This document shows positions 1-9,268 of a stretch of 24,819 nucleotides of DNA, piece by piece. Both the position numbers and the translations under genes were made by a program. The notes under the pieces were generated by a model. The model saw nothing but the letters and a program-made list of their open reading frames with translations. It made no database searches and was not told where the DNA came from. The stretch is from Ichthyophonus hoferi (taxonomy: Eukaryota > Opisthokonta > Ichthyosporea > Ichthyophonida > Ichthyophonidae): contig NAOQ01000317.1 of NCBI GenBank assembly GCA_002751075.1, forward strand, positions 5,511 through 30,329. Reading direction: 5' to 3'. Each line of letters opens with the position of its first letter. Within the stretch, counting starts at the first letter, position 1.

Positions 1-62
1 TTTTTTCCTTTTTTTTTTTTTCCTTTTTTTTTTTTCCTTTTTTTTTTTTCCTTTTTTTTTTT
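1..62. repeat. T-rich minisatellite (T12-13 CC units)
   Basis: Runs of about 12 to 13 T are separated by CC dinucleotides at 7-8, 22-23, 36-37 and 50-51, a period of 14 to 15 bases. The tract begins at the window edge, so its full length is unknown. It lies upstream of the first visible ACTR2 exon, probably inside an ACTR2 intron. Confidence 0.9.
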
Positions 63-459
63 CATCTATTGTACTCTATTGTGTTATGTAGTGGATAATA
101 GTGTATAAAGTTGTTATTTTTTTCCCTTTGCGCCCTTGTCCTATACCATCCCCTCCTCACTAATGTATTCTTTGTGCTCCTTTCATATGTATATATAGAA
201 AGATATGTAAGGCGATAGAGATAATATTGATAATCTACATCATAAGTATAGCACACCTAATATGAGCACATACCACTCACCACACCTACTACCTACTACA
301 TGTTATTATACATTACTGTATATGTTACTATATTGTATGGTATTATATATTAATTATTATATGCTATTATACATTACTATATATGGTATTAAGTGTTATT
401 ATGTTACTATATGCCAGTATGTATAGCTCTGACCCTTTTACTTTCACACACTCTTATAG
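63..459 (+). other. AT-rich non-coding stretch, probable ACTR2 intron
   Basis: No ORF here resembles the part of Arp2 that should precede the first visible exon, so I read this as the tail of an intron. It ends in a TATAG acceptor at 459. It is made of short TATTA/TACTATAT-type low-complexity sequence, and nothing else is recognisable. Confidence 0.6.
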
Positions 460-2339
460 TTACGACGTGGAGCAAGAGTCCAAGTTAGCTACTGAAACCA
501 CTGTCTTGACAGAGAAGTATACGGTATGTATTGTACTTCTGATGTTATTGTTATATGTATGTTATGTGTTTTGTATTGTATTTTATCTTTCATATTATAT
601 TATATATGAGATACTATTTATATATAATATTCCTATATGACATCATTATCGATCTTAAACTGCTTCATACATCACGCGATATTAATTACATACCCCATTC
701 CTATTAATCGGGGCAATGGGCTGCAATTAAGGATAATTAAAGTACATGTAAGCAATTAGACCAATAAAATAATCAATGACTATTAGCTACATTTAATCCA
801 CTTAAATACAACCAATCAACAACTATGTAAGATGTATCCAATCATTCCCCTGTTTCTTTCTCATCCCCACACTCATTGCCAGTTGCCCGATGGACGCGTG
901 GTTATGATTGGTGAAGAGCGCTTTGCCGCGCCAGAAGCATTGTTCCAGCCTCACCTAATCAATGTAGAGAGCCCTGGTGTAGCAGAGTTACTATACAAGA
1001 CAGTCCAAGAGAGTGATATTGATACCCGTAGTGAATTCTACAAGAATATCGTATTGTCTGGTATGTACGTGTATATATATGGCTAGGTTGATAAGGAGGT
1101 AGATAAGTAGGTAGTCATGATTGTCTGACATATGTGTGTGTATGTATGTGGCTAGGTTGATAAATAGGTAGGTAGGCATGAATATAAATATAATAAACAT
1201 CATACCAGGCCCTATACCATCCAGATGCATACATACATACATGCATACATCTAACCTTTGCTCTCTCTCTTAGGTGGTACCACTATGTACCCAGGCATGC
1301 CAAGTCGTTTGGAGCGTGAAGTGAAACAACTCTATCTGGAAGGAGTCTTGGGTGGAGACACATCACGTCTATCGGTAGGGATGATGTGATAGAATGGCTA
1401 TATTGCTCTCTCTTTCTTTTTATCTCTTTCTATTGTCATTGGAAGATTTATTCTGGATATTTGCATTTCTCAAATTCTGATAAGGGATTTTCCCTAAATA
1501 TTGTATTTTCACCTCACTCCCGGCAATTTCCCTGTCATTTTTTTACTACTATTTCTATGTTTTTTTTTTTACTACTTTTCTTATTTTATTCCCACTTTTT
1601 AATAAAAATCAACTTTATGCATAATATACACAGGTAAACTGCACATTAAACCATTCAGCTATATATTGTTACTAATATTTTTTTACGCTTTATTTATTTA
1701 TTTTGCATTCTCCCTCCTAACAACATCATAAACCAAACTGTGAATTATTTTTAAAACTACTAACACAATGACCTCATTGGCTCTACAGAAATTTAAAATT
1801 CGCATTCAAGATCCACCCAACCGTAAGCATATGGTGTTTGTTGGTGGAGCTGTGTTGGCTAACATCATGAAAGACAAGGTTGGCGTCTTTCTTTTTCTCC
1901 TTCTCCCTGCTCCCTTCTCCTTTCTTTTCCTTTGCAATGGCTTAGTAAGCTCAACAGTATATTTATTATCATATTTTTCTTCATCTTATTTTGTTTTTAT
2001 CTTTATATATTTCACATGGTTTTCTCTCCCTTTCATACCTCCAATCACTATCTCTTTCTCTTTTCCTCACACCATTTCATCACCCTAGCAACCAGTCACC
2101 AATTACATCACTATTAGCTCACTACATCCTCCAATGCACTATGAATTATTCTATGAATCATAGGCAATCAACCGATGATTACTAACCAGTATTATTTCCT
2201 TTTTTTTGTCCGTTGCTTCTATTGCGCTCTCTCCCTTTCCCTCTCTTCCTTCCACGTTCTATAGGATGAATTCTGGATCAGCAAGCAAGAATACATGGAA
2301 AGAGGCGCCTCTGTGTTGGACAAGTTGGGAAAATCCTAA
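460..2339 (+). CDS. ACTR2: Actin-related protein 2 (Arp2), C-terminal part, five exons; 5' end outside window
   Basis: Arp2 is the actin-like subunit that, with Arp3, forms the nucleus of a branched filament in the Arp2/3 complex at the cell cortex. I place coding exons at 460-523, 883-1060, 1274-1374, 1789-1878 and 2265-2339 (TAA stop at 2337-2339). All junctions are GT-AG and phases agree throughout (exon 1 enters with one base of a split codon; later boundaries are 0, 1, 0, 0). The joined protein, about 168 residues, follows animal Arp2 closely: [16 protein letters not shown], then [102 protein letters not shown] and LDKLG. These include the subdomain 3 nucleotide-pocket glycines ([18 protein letters not shown]). 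The protein ends GKS rather than the vertebrate GVTVR. The gene is convergent with GPANK1 across a repeat-rich spacer. Identity is very secure. The upstream two thirds of the protein is not in the window. Confidence 0.97.
1081..1190 (+). repeat. Short tandem duplication in an ACTR2 intron
   Basis: Two copies of a GGCTAGGTTGATAA-headed unit followed by AGGTAG-type sequence start at 1081 and 1150, about 69 bp apart and separated by a GT-rich stretch. They lie in the intron between exons 883-1060 and 1274-1374. The duplication looks local and has no evident function. Confidence 0.7.
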
Positions 2340-2420
2340 GCGTCTTTACGACATGACCCGTACCTTACTCGTCCTTTTAGCCCCACCTCTCCTTTGTTTT
2401 TTTTTCATTGGTCGGTTTAA

Positions 2421-2426
2421 AATAAA
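2421..2426 (+). terminator. Candidate ACTR2 polyadenylation signal (AATAAA)
   Basis: A canonical AATAAA lies 82 bases after the ACTR2 stop codon and is the first match on this strand downstream of the gene. Transcript ends are not visible from sequence, so the use of this site is inferred. Confidence 0.6.
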
Positions 2427-2581
2427 TATTATGTGAACCATTTAAATGGATGAAGTACATGATTGGCAAGTGTAAAGTATTTTCTAATTTTTTAACAGAG
2501 TAAAAGGTGCATATCCTACCCCCTATCTCTTCCTCTAGTTATTTTCTTCTTTCATTTGTGGTTGGGTCTTTCTTTTCTTAG

Positions 2582-2614
2582 TCTGCGGTTTTTTTTTAAA
2601 AAAAAAACCGCAGA
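2582..2614. repeat. Near-perfect palindrome: TCTGCGG stem with T9/A10 core
   Basis: Seven bases TCTGCGG, nine T, ten A, then CCGCAGA form a self-complementary block with one unpaired A. It sits about 155 bp past the ACTR2 AATAAA and just before the spacer repeats begin. It may be a cruciform-prone end of an old mobile element or simply a palindrome-prone A/T tract. A related T8A8 tract after CGGCG lies in a TTC27 intron at 17238-17258. Confidence 0.85.
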
Positions 2615-2645
2615 TCATATGTTAAGATTGGATTAAAGTCCATCG

Positions 2646-3361
2646 ATACAGGGCTTGAATTTGTCTAAATATACACCAATAGCTAAGTAGATTGTAGTTC
2701 CTAACCAATAATTGGTCAATGAAAATGGGCGTCATCTAGATCATTAAAGTAAACGGAGTAGCCAAATCCCTGTGAAGATCTGATTGGAAAATAGATAGTG
2801 ATAAGATCTATGGTTCAGGAAGTATAAGGATTTTGATCCAAATGATAAGTTTTGCAATCAAAAGATATAAATATATATACATCCAATCATTAATGTATGC
2901 AAATGATTTTTGATTTGTTCTTTTTATCTTAAAATAATTAGTCTCTTGGAAACCATATTAATCTAACAGAAACAGGGTTTTTTTAACTTGAACTAATAGT
3001 TTTTTAATACAATGAAAGACGTAAATTGTTCTAATTTATTTGCTCTCCATTTGATCGTAAAAGTTTTATGTTTGATTGTGAAACTTATCATTTGGATTGA
3101 AAATCCCTGATAATATCACAGACTTTTTAAAGCACTCTCTGAACTGATGACCTATCCCATTTCGAGTTAACATATAGGCCGCTGCTCAGGGTTAGAATTT
3201 ATGTAAATAAAAACCAGTAGAAAAGTAGATTGTATCCCCTAACCAATAATTATTCGATGAAAATGGGATGAAAATGGGAGTCAGTTATTAGCGTTTTTAA
3301 CATACTAACGTTTAATCACTCTTGGAATTGATGACCTATCCCACTCCAAGTTAAGGTATAG
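2646..3361. repeat. Cluster of diverged direct and inverted repeats
   Basis: Three relationships are visible. A direct repeat pairs about 2646-2734 with about 3186-3282 (shared AAGTAGATTGTA, CCTAACCAATAATT, GATGAAAATGGG); the second copy also doubles GATGAAAATGG. A second direct repeat pairs 3132-3177 with 3315-3361 (shared GATGACCTATCCCA). An inverted repeat pairs 2828-2862 with 3071-3106 (core CCAAATGATAAGTTT), enclosing about 210 bp. Together these look like the debris of old non-autonomous DNA elements. I cannot assign a family and see no coding sequence for a transposase. Confidence 0.75.
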
Positions 3362-3641
3362 ACTAACTAATCGTTATTGCTTTATGTCAGTTTGTGGCTA
3401 ATTAAAATACAGTTTCTTGTTTGTCAGATCGGAATTTATAAAATTAGATTGTTATTTATATTGGTGCGTGATAAGAATTGGCATGCACATATTTCTTGCC
3501 AGAAAGCAATATGGTAAATCTGCAGAATAGGATACTGAGGCATTTTTCATGATTACTTAATATATATTGTTTATAATGTATTAATGGTAATAAGTAATTA
3601 AGATTTTTCTTGCACTTTGATATAAAAAAAAAACCAGTTAA

Positions 3642-3755
3642 ATGGAAGAGAATGAACGACATAATCGTGTTGCAGAAATGCCTCGCGCTGGGTCTTCAGT
3701 CCAATTAGCTACTGGTGTCTACGACATTTATTTGTGGCTCAAGGACGACATATGA
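3642..3755 (+). CDS. Putative 37-residue ORF, unrecognised
   Basis: An ATG-initiated ORF of 37 codons, with an in-frame TAA directly before the ATG, encodes a peptide containing VQLATGVYDIYLWLKDD. The second half is less biased in composition than its AT-rich surroundings and reads like protein. It has no GT donor at its end in a useful place, so I could not connect it to the ORF at 5672. It may be a remnant exon, a chance ORF or a fragment of an old transposon gene. Confidence 0.2.
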   Translation: MEENERHNRVAEMPRAGSSVQLATGVYDIYLWLKDDI

Positions 3756-3897
3756 CATGTGCGCCATTTTATTGGCCACAATAAAAGCCAATTTATCCTA
3801 AATAACTAAAAATCAAACCCCGCTTGGAGTAGGGTTGAAAAAAATCTACTACAGCCAATCTAGATATATCTAGATCTATCTAGAAAATATATGCAGC

Positions 3898-3931
3898 TTC
3901 CAGAAGTTCACATCAGGTTCTGGAGCTTTCT
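3898..3931. promoter_or_regulatory. Heat-shock-element-like TTC/GAA motif cluster
   Basis: TTCCAGAAGTTC at 3898-3909 and GTTCTGGAGCTTTC at 3917-3930 resemble arrays of inverted nTTCn/nGAAn units. The first has two good units with the third out of register; the second has one mismatch. No gene with a clear start follows within several hundred bases, so a regulatory role is only a suggestion. Confidence 0.2.
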
Positions 3932-5671
3932 AGCAACTGATAACCAAGTACACCAACAAGATTGTTCGGGATTTCTTCGTAAACGCAAGTTTATTTTAAA
4001 TTTAATTGATTAATTACACTCGCATAAAATTGACTTAAACGCTTAACTGACATATTGTCAAATATCCCTTTATGCATGATAATGATTTAAATCATCTTTA
4101 TCATTTACAAGCCCATTAAATCAATGATTGCTTCCCGAGGTTTGGGCCCATCCTGGGTTTACTTCCACCTAGCCAGTGCATTCAACATAGACACGAGATT
4201 GTTCTTTCTCACTTCTGGTCACTCACCACTACAACATACTTCCATACAACATACTTCCATCTATATTTACTATCTTATTTACATTTGTGTTTCTTATATC
4301 TATCTAATTGGAATCTACTACATTTATGTGGTCAAATATCAGCATTGCATTCCGCATTAGTGCGCTGGATTTAGCTCCCACTTTTCCTGCTGGGGCGGCC
4401 ACTAAAATAGTATTTAGTTATTGTTAATAATATAAAAGAAATAACCTTGTAACAATGTATCATTACAGTAAATAAATAGGTAGAAAAAATAACGATTTGC
4501 AACAAATATCTTGTTGGGGCTCTAAAGCGCTTTGCTAAAATGGATCAGTTCGCATCTCGATTAGCATAAGCGAAAGAAAAAAAAACATACCCTAACTTAG
4601 TTTGCAACAGATAAACGATCCCGACACTCGGCACCCCTTCTGTGTGACGTAATATATCGCACCCCGTTATTTTGCTATTTTAATTATTATTGATTGGTTA
4701 ACGTGGGACAGGAACTTTATCTAGATCGATTCAATATATTGAAGCACAAAAGAGCGAATAAGAGAAATATCAATAGGCAATCTGCAGGGAATGATTGAAG
4801 ACTAAAAATACTCACGAGTTTGCATAGTAAAGGCGGGGGAGTTATTCAGGTCAGAGCTTCTAGTAATGCCAATAAAGAAGATAGAGACGGTTGCATTTAT
4901 AGTTAGAATGTATGTTAAATCGTTACGGAAAAAGGAAAATGCACCGTATAGATTGTAAGCACAGAGACATAATCATATAAATGCAGCTGCGCAATTGATG
5001 GTATAAATTTTCATTTCTAAGACTGAGCAAGCATAGTGGGTTAGCTTGATAAACCAATCAAACCCTTTTTTCTATATAATATAACAATACTAATAGTCAT
5101 AATAATAGTAATAGCAATAATAATTGACTTGCATTTCATAGATTGGCTTAGTAACACATAGCTGCCCAGAAAGGTTATAAATAGAATAACGGCATATGAG
5201 ACTTTTTTCCCATAAGCATTTAGCCCACTCTAAGACCAAACGTGCTTTCTGGCTAATATTACCCACGGTGCTCAGGAGCTTTCATATGATAGTTTTATAA
5301 TATAATTTATTAGTGTCCTATCTCCGCTAAGTCATTCGGGAATGTTATGATATTATATGCTTATCCAGTTAGCAGCCGTTTTGTTCAAACCAATCATTTT
5401 CTTTCCTGAGTTATCCTTAGCCAAACAACCCAAAATGTTGTTACCCAATCAGCCTATATTGCTTACCGCAAGTCATTTAAACTATATAAGACCACAAGAT
5501 AGAAGATGGAACTATTTAGTTTGTACTCAAGGTTTATAAAAAGCGGTTAAGCTGGGAAACTAACCACGTAGCAAAAATATATAATACTCTCCCAAGGTTT
5601 TCCCTCTGGCGTATTCTTTAACATAGTTCCATTATTTCCGCAACTCGAATCCAACTACTTCTAGTTCATTA

Positions 5672-6211
5672 ATGATGATTAACAACGAAAATCATCAATG
5701 TGTCCGTTCACAGGACGAGCCCCCTTCAAGATCATCACTTTGTTATAAAGGAGGGCCCTATAATTTCACTAATATAGCAGGATTTTCAGTAGAACATCCG
5801 TATCAACGTTTGAACAAACCACAGACCCGTGATTCATCTAAAGACAATCAGGAGGCATATAATTTAAAACAGCCTGTACATAACGCTCAGCCTGGTACCG
5901 TTAAAGTTGACGGCATCATCACTTGTAGCGTTTCACCTGAACATACAAAAACATATAGACAGAAAGGGCATGTAGTCCGAGCCAGTGGAAATAGAAGACC
6001 ATCCATTAGCGACCTGCTGCCTGTGGCAATTAATGGCTTTCCTGTCAACCCGGGAGAGTGGACAGCCGAAAACGAAAACGATATTTATAGGATTGGGGAG
6101 AGACTTGGTAATTCCCTTGTAAACCTTAAATTAAAAAAGACTTCAACTCCGCCCCCAGAACATAGACTTAGATTTAACCAACTTTTTTCTTATTTGAATG
6201 TGTGTACATGA
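5672..6211 (+). CDS. Hypothetical protein, 179 residues, no recognised family
   Basis: This is the only long intact ORF in the ACTR2-GPANK1 spacer. Codon use is balanced and the composition is visibly richer in G and C than the flanks, which favours real coding sequence. The protein is polar, with Asn-, Pro- and Gln-rich low-order segments in the first half. The C-terminal half contains NRRPSISDLLPVAINGFPV, then GEWTAENENDIYRIGERLG, followed by a basic KLKLKK-like stretch. I see no signal peptide, membrane segment or known catalytic motif. The frame stays open upstream to 5627, directly after a good acceptor-like sequence (TTTAACATAG), so it could be the last exon of a spliced gene. Otherwise a TATATAAG near 5480 could serve a single-exon gene. 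The stop codon falls at the edge of the 6207 repeat, which supplies an AATAAA at 6370-6375. It may be a lineage-specific gene or a transposon passenger gene. Confidence 0.45.
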   Translation: MMINNENHQCVRSQDEPPSRSSLCYKGGPYNFTNIAGFSVEHPYQRLNKPQTRDSSKDNQEAYNLKQPVHNAQPGTVKVDGIITCSVSPEHTKTYRQKGHVVRASGNRRPSISDLLPVAINGFPVNPGEWTAENENDIYRIGERLGNSLVNLKLKKTSTPPPEHRLRFNQLFSYLNVCT

Positions 6212-6475
6212 AATATACACACATATACAACATAAGCAAAATAATCATAGTTAGTCAATTAATTGAGGCTTGGCTCTGAAGTATTATATATAAGAAATGC
6301 CATATTTATGAAGTATGATTTATTTTTGTCTGCGACAGATTATGGACTCTTGATTCTGTAATGCTATGAAATAAAGGCTATACAGTTTTCATCCTAAATT
6401 CTCTGCTTGTAGTAGTCGGCTGCCACCCTGAGCATGGATGAAATAATTACTACACAGGCTGAAATTGATAGCATG
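6207..6475 (+). mobile_element. Repeat family copy 1: left outer arm (short form)
   Basis: This AT-rich non-coding block is repeated three more times before 9237. Its first part aligns directly with 6785-6975 (shared ACAGATT-TGGACT and AAATAAAGG motifs). The whole block aligns in reverse complement with 8960-9236, including the TCTGCTTG, AGTCGGCT and ATAATTACTACA motifs. It lacks the internal segment present in copies 2 and 3, so it looks like a deletion form. The family is unclassified, MITE-like, with no transposase. Divergence of roughly a quarter of aligned positions by eye suggests an old insertion. Confidence 0.65.
6370..6375 (+). terminator. Candidate AATAAA for the 179-residue ORF, inside repeat copy 1
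   Basis: An AATAAA lies 159 bases after the stop codon of the 5672-6211 ORF and belongs to the repeat sequence. The same motif is kept in copy 2 (6954-6959) and in copy 4 on the opposite strand (9060-9065). Whether it is used is inferred. Confidence 0.35.
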
Positions 6476-6784
6476 ATAGATGAAACAATCACACTATTAG
6501 TAGGCGAAATTTGGTTTACCGTTCCAGTTCATTAGCTCTCGAGCTATTATGATATAAAACAAATATACAATCCGTTAAAAATAAATAATAAATATATACA
6601 ACGACCAGTTATTACTATTATTTATTTTATGTTTGATGATTTTGTGAATAAAATATTAGGCGTAGGAGTGCTGAAAATGACATTGTCAGTATGCCTTCTA
6701 TAGTGAGGCCAGCATACATGATCATATATTAAGTTATAACAATGATACTTCTTAGCATGACATTTAAAGTTCTGATATGTATAG

Positions 6785-7460
6785 TGTCAAATATAACTAT
6801 ATGTACAACGCTGGAAAAATAACTGTAGTTACAATTATTTAATTATGTAATGCTGGATTCTGAATTATTTTATATATAAAACGTTATATTTAGAAAGTAT
6901 ATCAAGTTTTTTTCTATGACAGATTGTGGACTTTTAATTTTGTGGCGATATTAAATAAAGGTCAGTCGATTTTGTTGGGAGTAATAAATAAAAGCAGGAG
7001 CATTTCTGTGACCTATATTTGTTTAGAAGAAGCAGAAATATCAAAGTAATAATGTTATAACGTGTCCTTTTGCATAAAAGAAGTACAAATATGCCAAGAC
7101 ACCGTTGTGTTATTAAACAAATCAACAGGACTTGTCTTAGGCAGGATGCCTAACAATGTATTATCTGGACCCAAAGCATATGCTCGGAAATGGCTTGTTA
7201 TACACTCGCGGGACCTTTGCCATTGGCTGGTTCAATTTTGATCGATCATCTTGGATTGGCATTTAACACCAATAGTTTGCACCAAGTATTTTTTCAGATA
7301 ACACATGTAATAGTAGTTGCTAATAATAATAAATGGTTGTAGTCATAAAGAAATACCCAAATTAATTAAATATTCCTGCTTTAACACTCCCTATTGGCCT
7401 GGGCGGTTTATTTCACCTAGGGCACAAAAATATGATAAAATAATGGGAAGAGAGCCTTAA
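6785..7460 (+). mobile_element. Repeat family copy 2: terminal sequence plus long internal segment
   Basis: It starts with TGTCAAATATAAC, which is repeated in inverse at 9224-9236, the right end of copy 4. The inverted match continues for about 115 bp (ATGCTGGATTCTGAA against its complement near 9160). After the shared CAGATTGTGGACTTTT segment it carries an internal part (about 6980-7400) that matches copy 3: AGCAGGAGCATTTCTGTGAC, CAGGACTTGTCTTAGGCAGG, and GATCATCTTGGATTGGCAT near 7244. There is no ORF of note. The right boundary is soft. I found no clear target-site duplication. Confidence 0.65.
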
Positions 7461-7609
7461 CGTGGTGACTACTTAGCTATAGACCTGTAGCTTACTAAAT
7501 GAACTAGGCAACTCCTGTTGACATTCATGTGACTGTGGCATGGTACCGAATGTAAAAAAATTAGAAAGACAATTGACCAAACTGTATGCTAAGTGTTTCT
7601 GTTTGCTTT

Positions 7610-7622
7610 GGCTCTGGCCCTG

Positions 7623-7665
<43 letters not shown>

Positions 7666-7670
7666 CTCTG
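7610..7670. repeat. Hexanucleotide microsatellite (GGCTCT)n
   Basis: About ten units of GGCTCT occur, with one GGCCCT variant near the start. The short ORFs crossing it on both strands (Leu-Trp or Gln-Ser repeats) are products of the microsatellite and not genes. It lies between repeat copies 2 and 3. Confidence 0.95.
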
Positions 7671-7869
7671 TTGTAGGCGTTTGGCATCGGGCGATAGGTG
7701 GGTGTTGCCCAGTTGTTTGAACATAACCTTAATGTCACTTTGAAGCTAGAAGTGTTGATAGGTCAAATGCAGATTTGAGAACAGTGTGTGTAGATGTAAT
7801 AAAATCGAGTCTCCAAACGTGGAGGTCAGTGGATATATGTAAGGTTAGGGTTGGGGTGAAGGGTTTTTG

Positions 7870-8870
7870 GCATTCGTGAATTGTTGACTATATAAAATAA
7901 CCGGGTTTTGTGGCTATGTTATACTAATTAAACTTCATTTGCATAAGAAGAGACAGGAGTGTCCCCGTGACTTATATTCATTTAGCAAGATGGGAATACC
8001 AAATTAAGGTGTGTTTTAATGTGTCCCTTTGCAAACCCGGAGCACAAAGATACTCAGACATATTTCGATGATTATGACAATTTGTGGTAGTTCTAATGAC
8101 TTGTCTATAAGTTTTGGGGCCGCCAATTGAACGTTGTATAATAGGACTATATATATATTATGATATTATTTAGCAAATAATAAATGAATACAAAGCCAAA
8201 GCTTTGTGTGCACGAATGTATTCATGTTTTTCCTACAGGCATGGGGGGTTGTTGCGTATGCCCGGGTGTGCTGGGGAATTTATTGGTTATTTTCGTTTCT
8301 TTTTATCTATTTCCGATCTTTTTTATCTTGGGCGCCATGTGTTCGTCAATATAAATGGGACTGATTGTAAAGATCTTTATTGACAAATCAATTTATCTGG
8401 TTAAACACGTTATTCAATCAACTAATATTGGACCAATCATTTCATAGCCCGCTTGTCACAACTTTGGCCAAACTACGCGTTCATTCGGAGTTAATGGTCC
8501 CACAACAATTATCTAAGAAGTGAGCAGGACTTGCCTTAAGCAGGATGTCTAAGCGTTGAGTTGTCTGAACCCCAAACATATGATCTGAAATAGATTATTA
8601 TATTTTCGAGACCTCTGTCATTAGCGGGTTCAATTTTGATTGATCATCTTGGATTGGCATGTTAGCACTAATAGTTTACACTAGTAATCGCAATTGCTAA
8701 CAATACTAAATGGGTTTAGCCATATTAAGAAATATATATTTCTGTTTCAGCACGTTTTTATCCTATAGTTTCTACTTGCACGCAATCGTGGGTTACCACC
8801 CTTGAGCATTGGGTAAGATTTACTTCACAAACTGAAATCCATCTGTAGATAGGGCGATACCCTCAGTAAA
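7870..8870 (+). mobile_element. Repeat family copy 3: long form with an extra internal insert
   Basis: It aligns in direct orientation with copy 2. Segment 7900-8080 matches 6930-7100, and 8520-8760 matches 7125-7400 (shared TTGATCGATC/TTGATTGATC and ATCATCTTGGATTGGCAT). About 430 bp at 8085-8515 separates the two aligned parts and is absent from copy 2, so one copy gained or lost it. The end (8760-8870) resembles the distal part of copy 1 (ACCACCCTTGAGCAT, ACAAACTGAAAT). No coding sequence is visible, and boundaries are approximate. Confidence 0.6.
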
Positions 8871-8959
8871 TAAAATAAACATTAATCCATAAAAGTTCAT
8901 GTGGAAAATCCGGAATATGCCATCAGGAAAAATAAAATAGTACTGACTAACATTAGGTC

Positions 8960-9236
8960 TGTTTGATATAAGCATGACTGCTTGTAGTAATTATCTCACT
9001 CATGTTCAGAGTTGTAGCCGACTATTGCCAGCAGAAAATTTGGGACAAGAACTGTAGTCTTTATTCAGTATCACTACAGGACCAACAGTCCCCAACCTGT
9101 CTCAAACAGAACCTTTTCATACTTTCTAAACATAACTTTTGGTATATAGAATACTTCAGAGCCCAGCATTAGCGAATTAAATATTTATAACTATAATTAC
9201 TTTGTATGTTATGTATATATGCAGTTATATTTGACA
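8960..9236 (-). mobile_element. Repeat family copy 4: inverted right outer arm
   Basis: In reverse complement this matches copy 1 over its whole length and the first part of copy 2, ending in GTTATATTTGACA at 9224-9236. With copy 1 it makes long inverted outer arms (about 270 bp) around a 2.5 kb interior that holds copies 2 and 3. Its outer end lies 32 bp from the GPANK1 stop codon, so GPANK1 transcripts should run into it. Confidence 0.65.
9060..9065 (-). terminator. Candidate GPANK1 polyadenylation signal inside repeat copy 4
   Basis: TTTATT on the plus strand reads AATAAA on the GPANK1 strand, 203 bases past the GPANK1 stop, and is the nearest match I see. It belongs to the repeat and aligns with the AATAAA of copies 1 and 2. 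Use is inferred. Confidence 0.4.
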
Positions 9237-9268
9237 ATATCAACTATAGCACCCTATCTATCTATACC

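Larger units (their letters stand above)
3362..5626. other. AT-rich spacer without a recognisable gene
   Basis: This part of the ACTR2-GPANK1 spacer contains only short ORFs. The two longest, 4124-4360 and 5357-5539, match nothing I recognise. It holds a 37-codon ORF at 3642-3755, a palindromic block at 4082-4095 inside a longer imperfect inverted repeat, TTC/GAA motifs near 3898-3931, and a TATATAAG near 5480. I see no tRNA, rRNA or clear element boundary. Confidence 0.6.

Noticed and set aside
4124-4360. 78-codon ORF starting MIASRGLGPSW
   Set aside because: Its second half is low-complexity Ile/Tyr sequence from TAT-rich DNA. There is no recognisable domain, and no splice link to the 5672 ORF was found.
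5357-5539. 60-codon ORF as an upstream exon of the 179-codon ORF
   Set aside because: The CAAG/GTTTAT donor near its end leaves phase 1, while the acceptor at 5626 requires phase 0, so the join fails.
7473-7743. Gln-Ser and Leu-Trp repeat ORFs on both strands
   Set aside because: They are produced by the GGCTCT microsatellite and have no other coding character.
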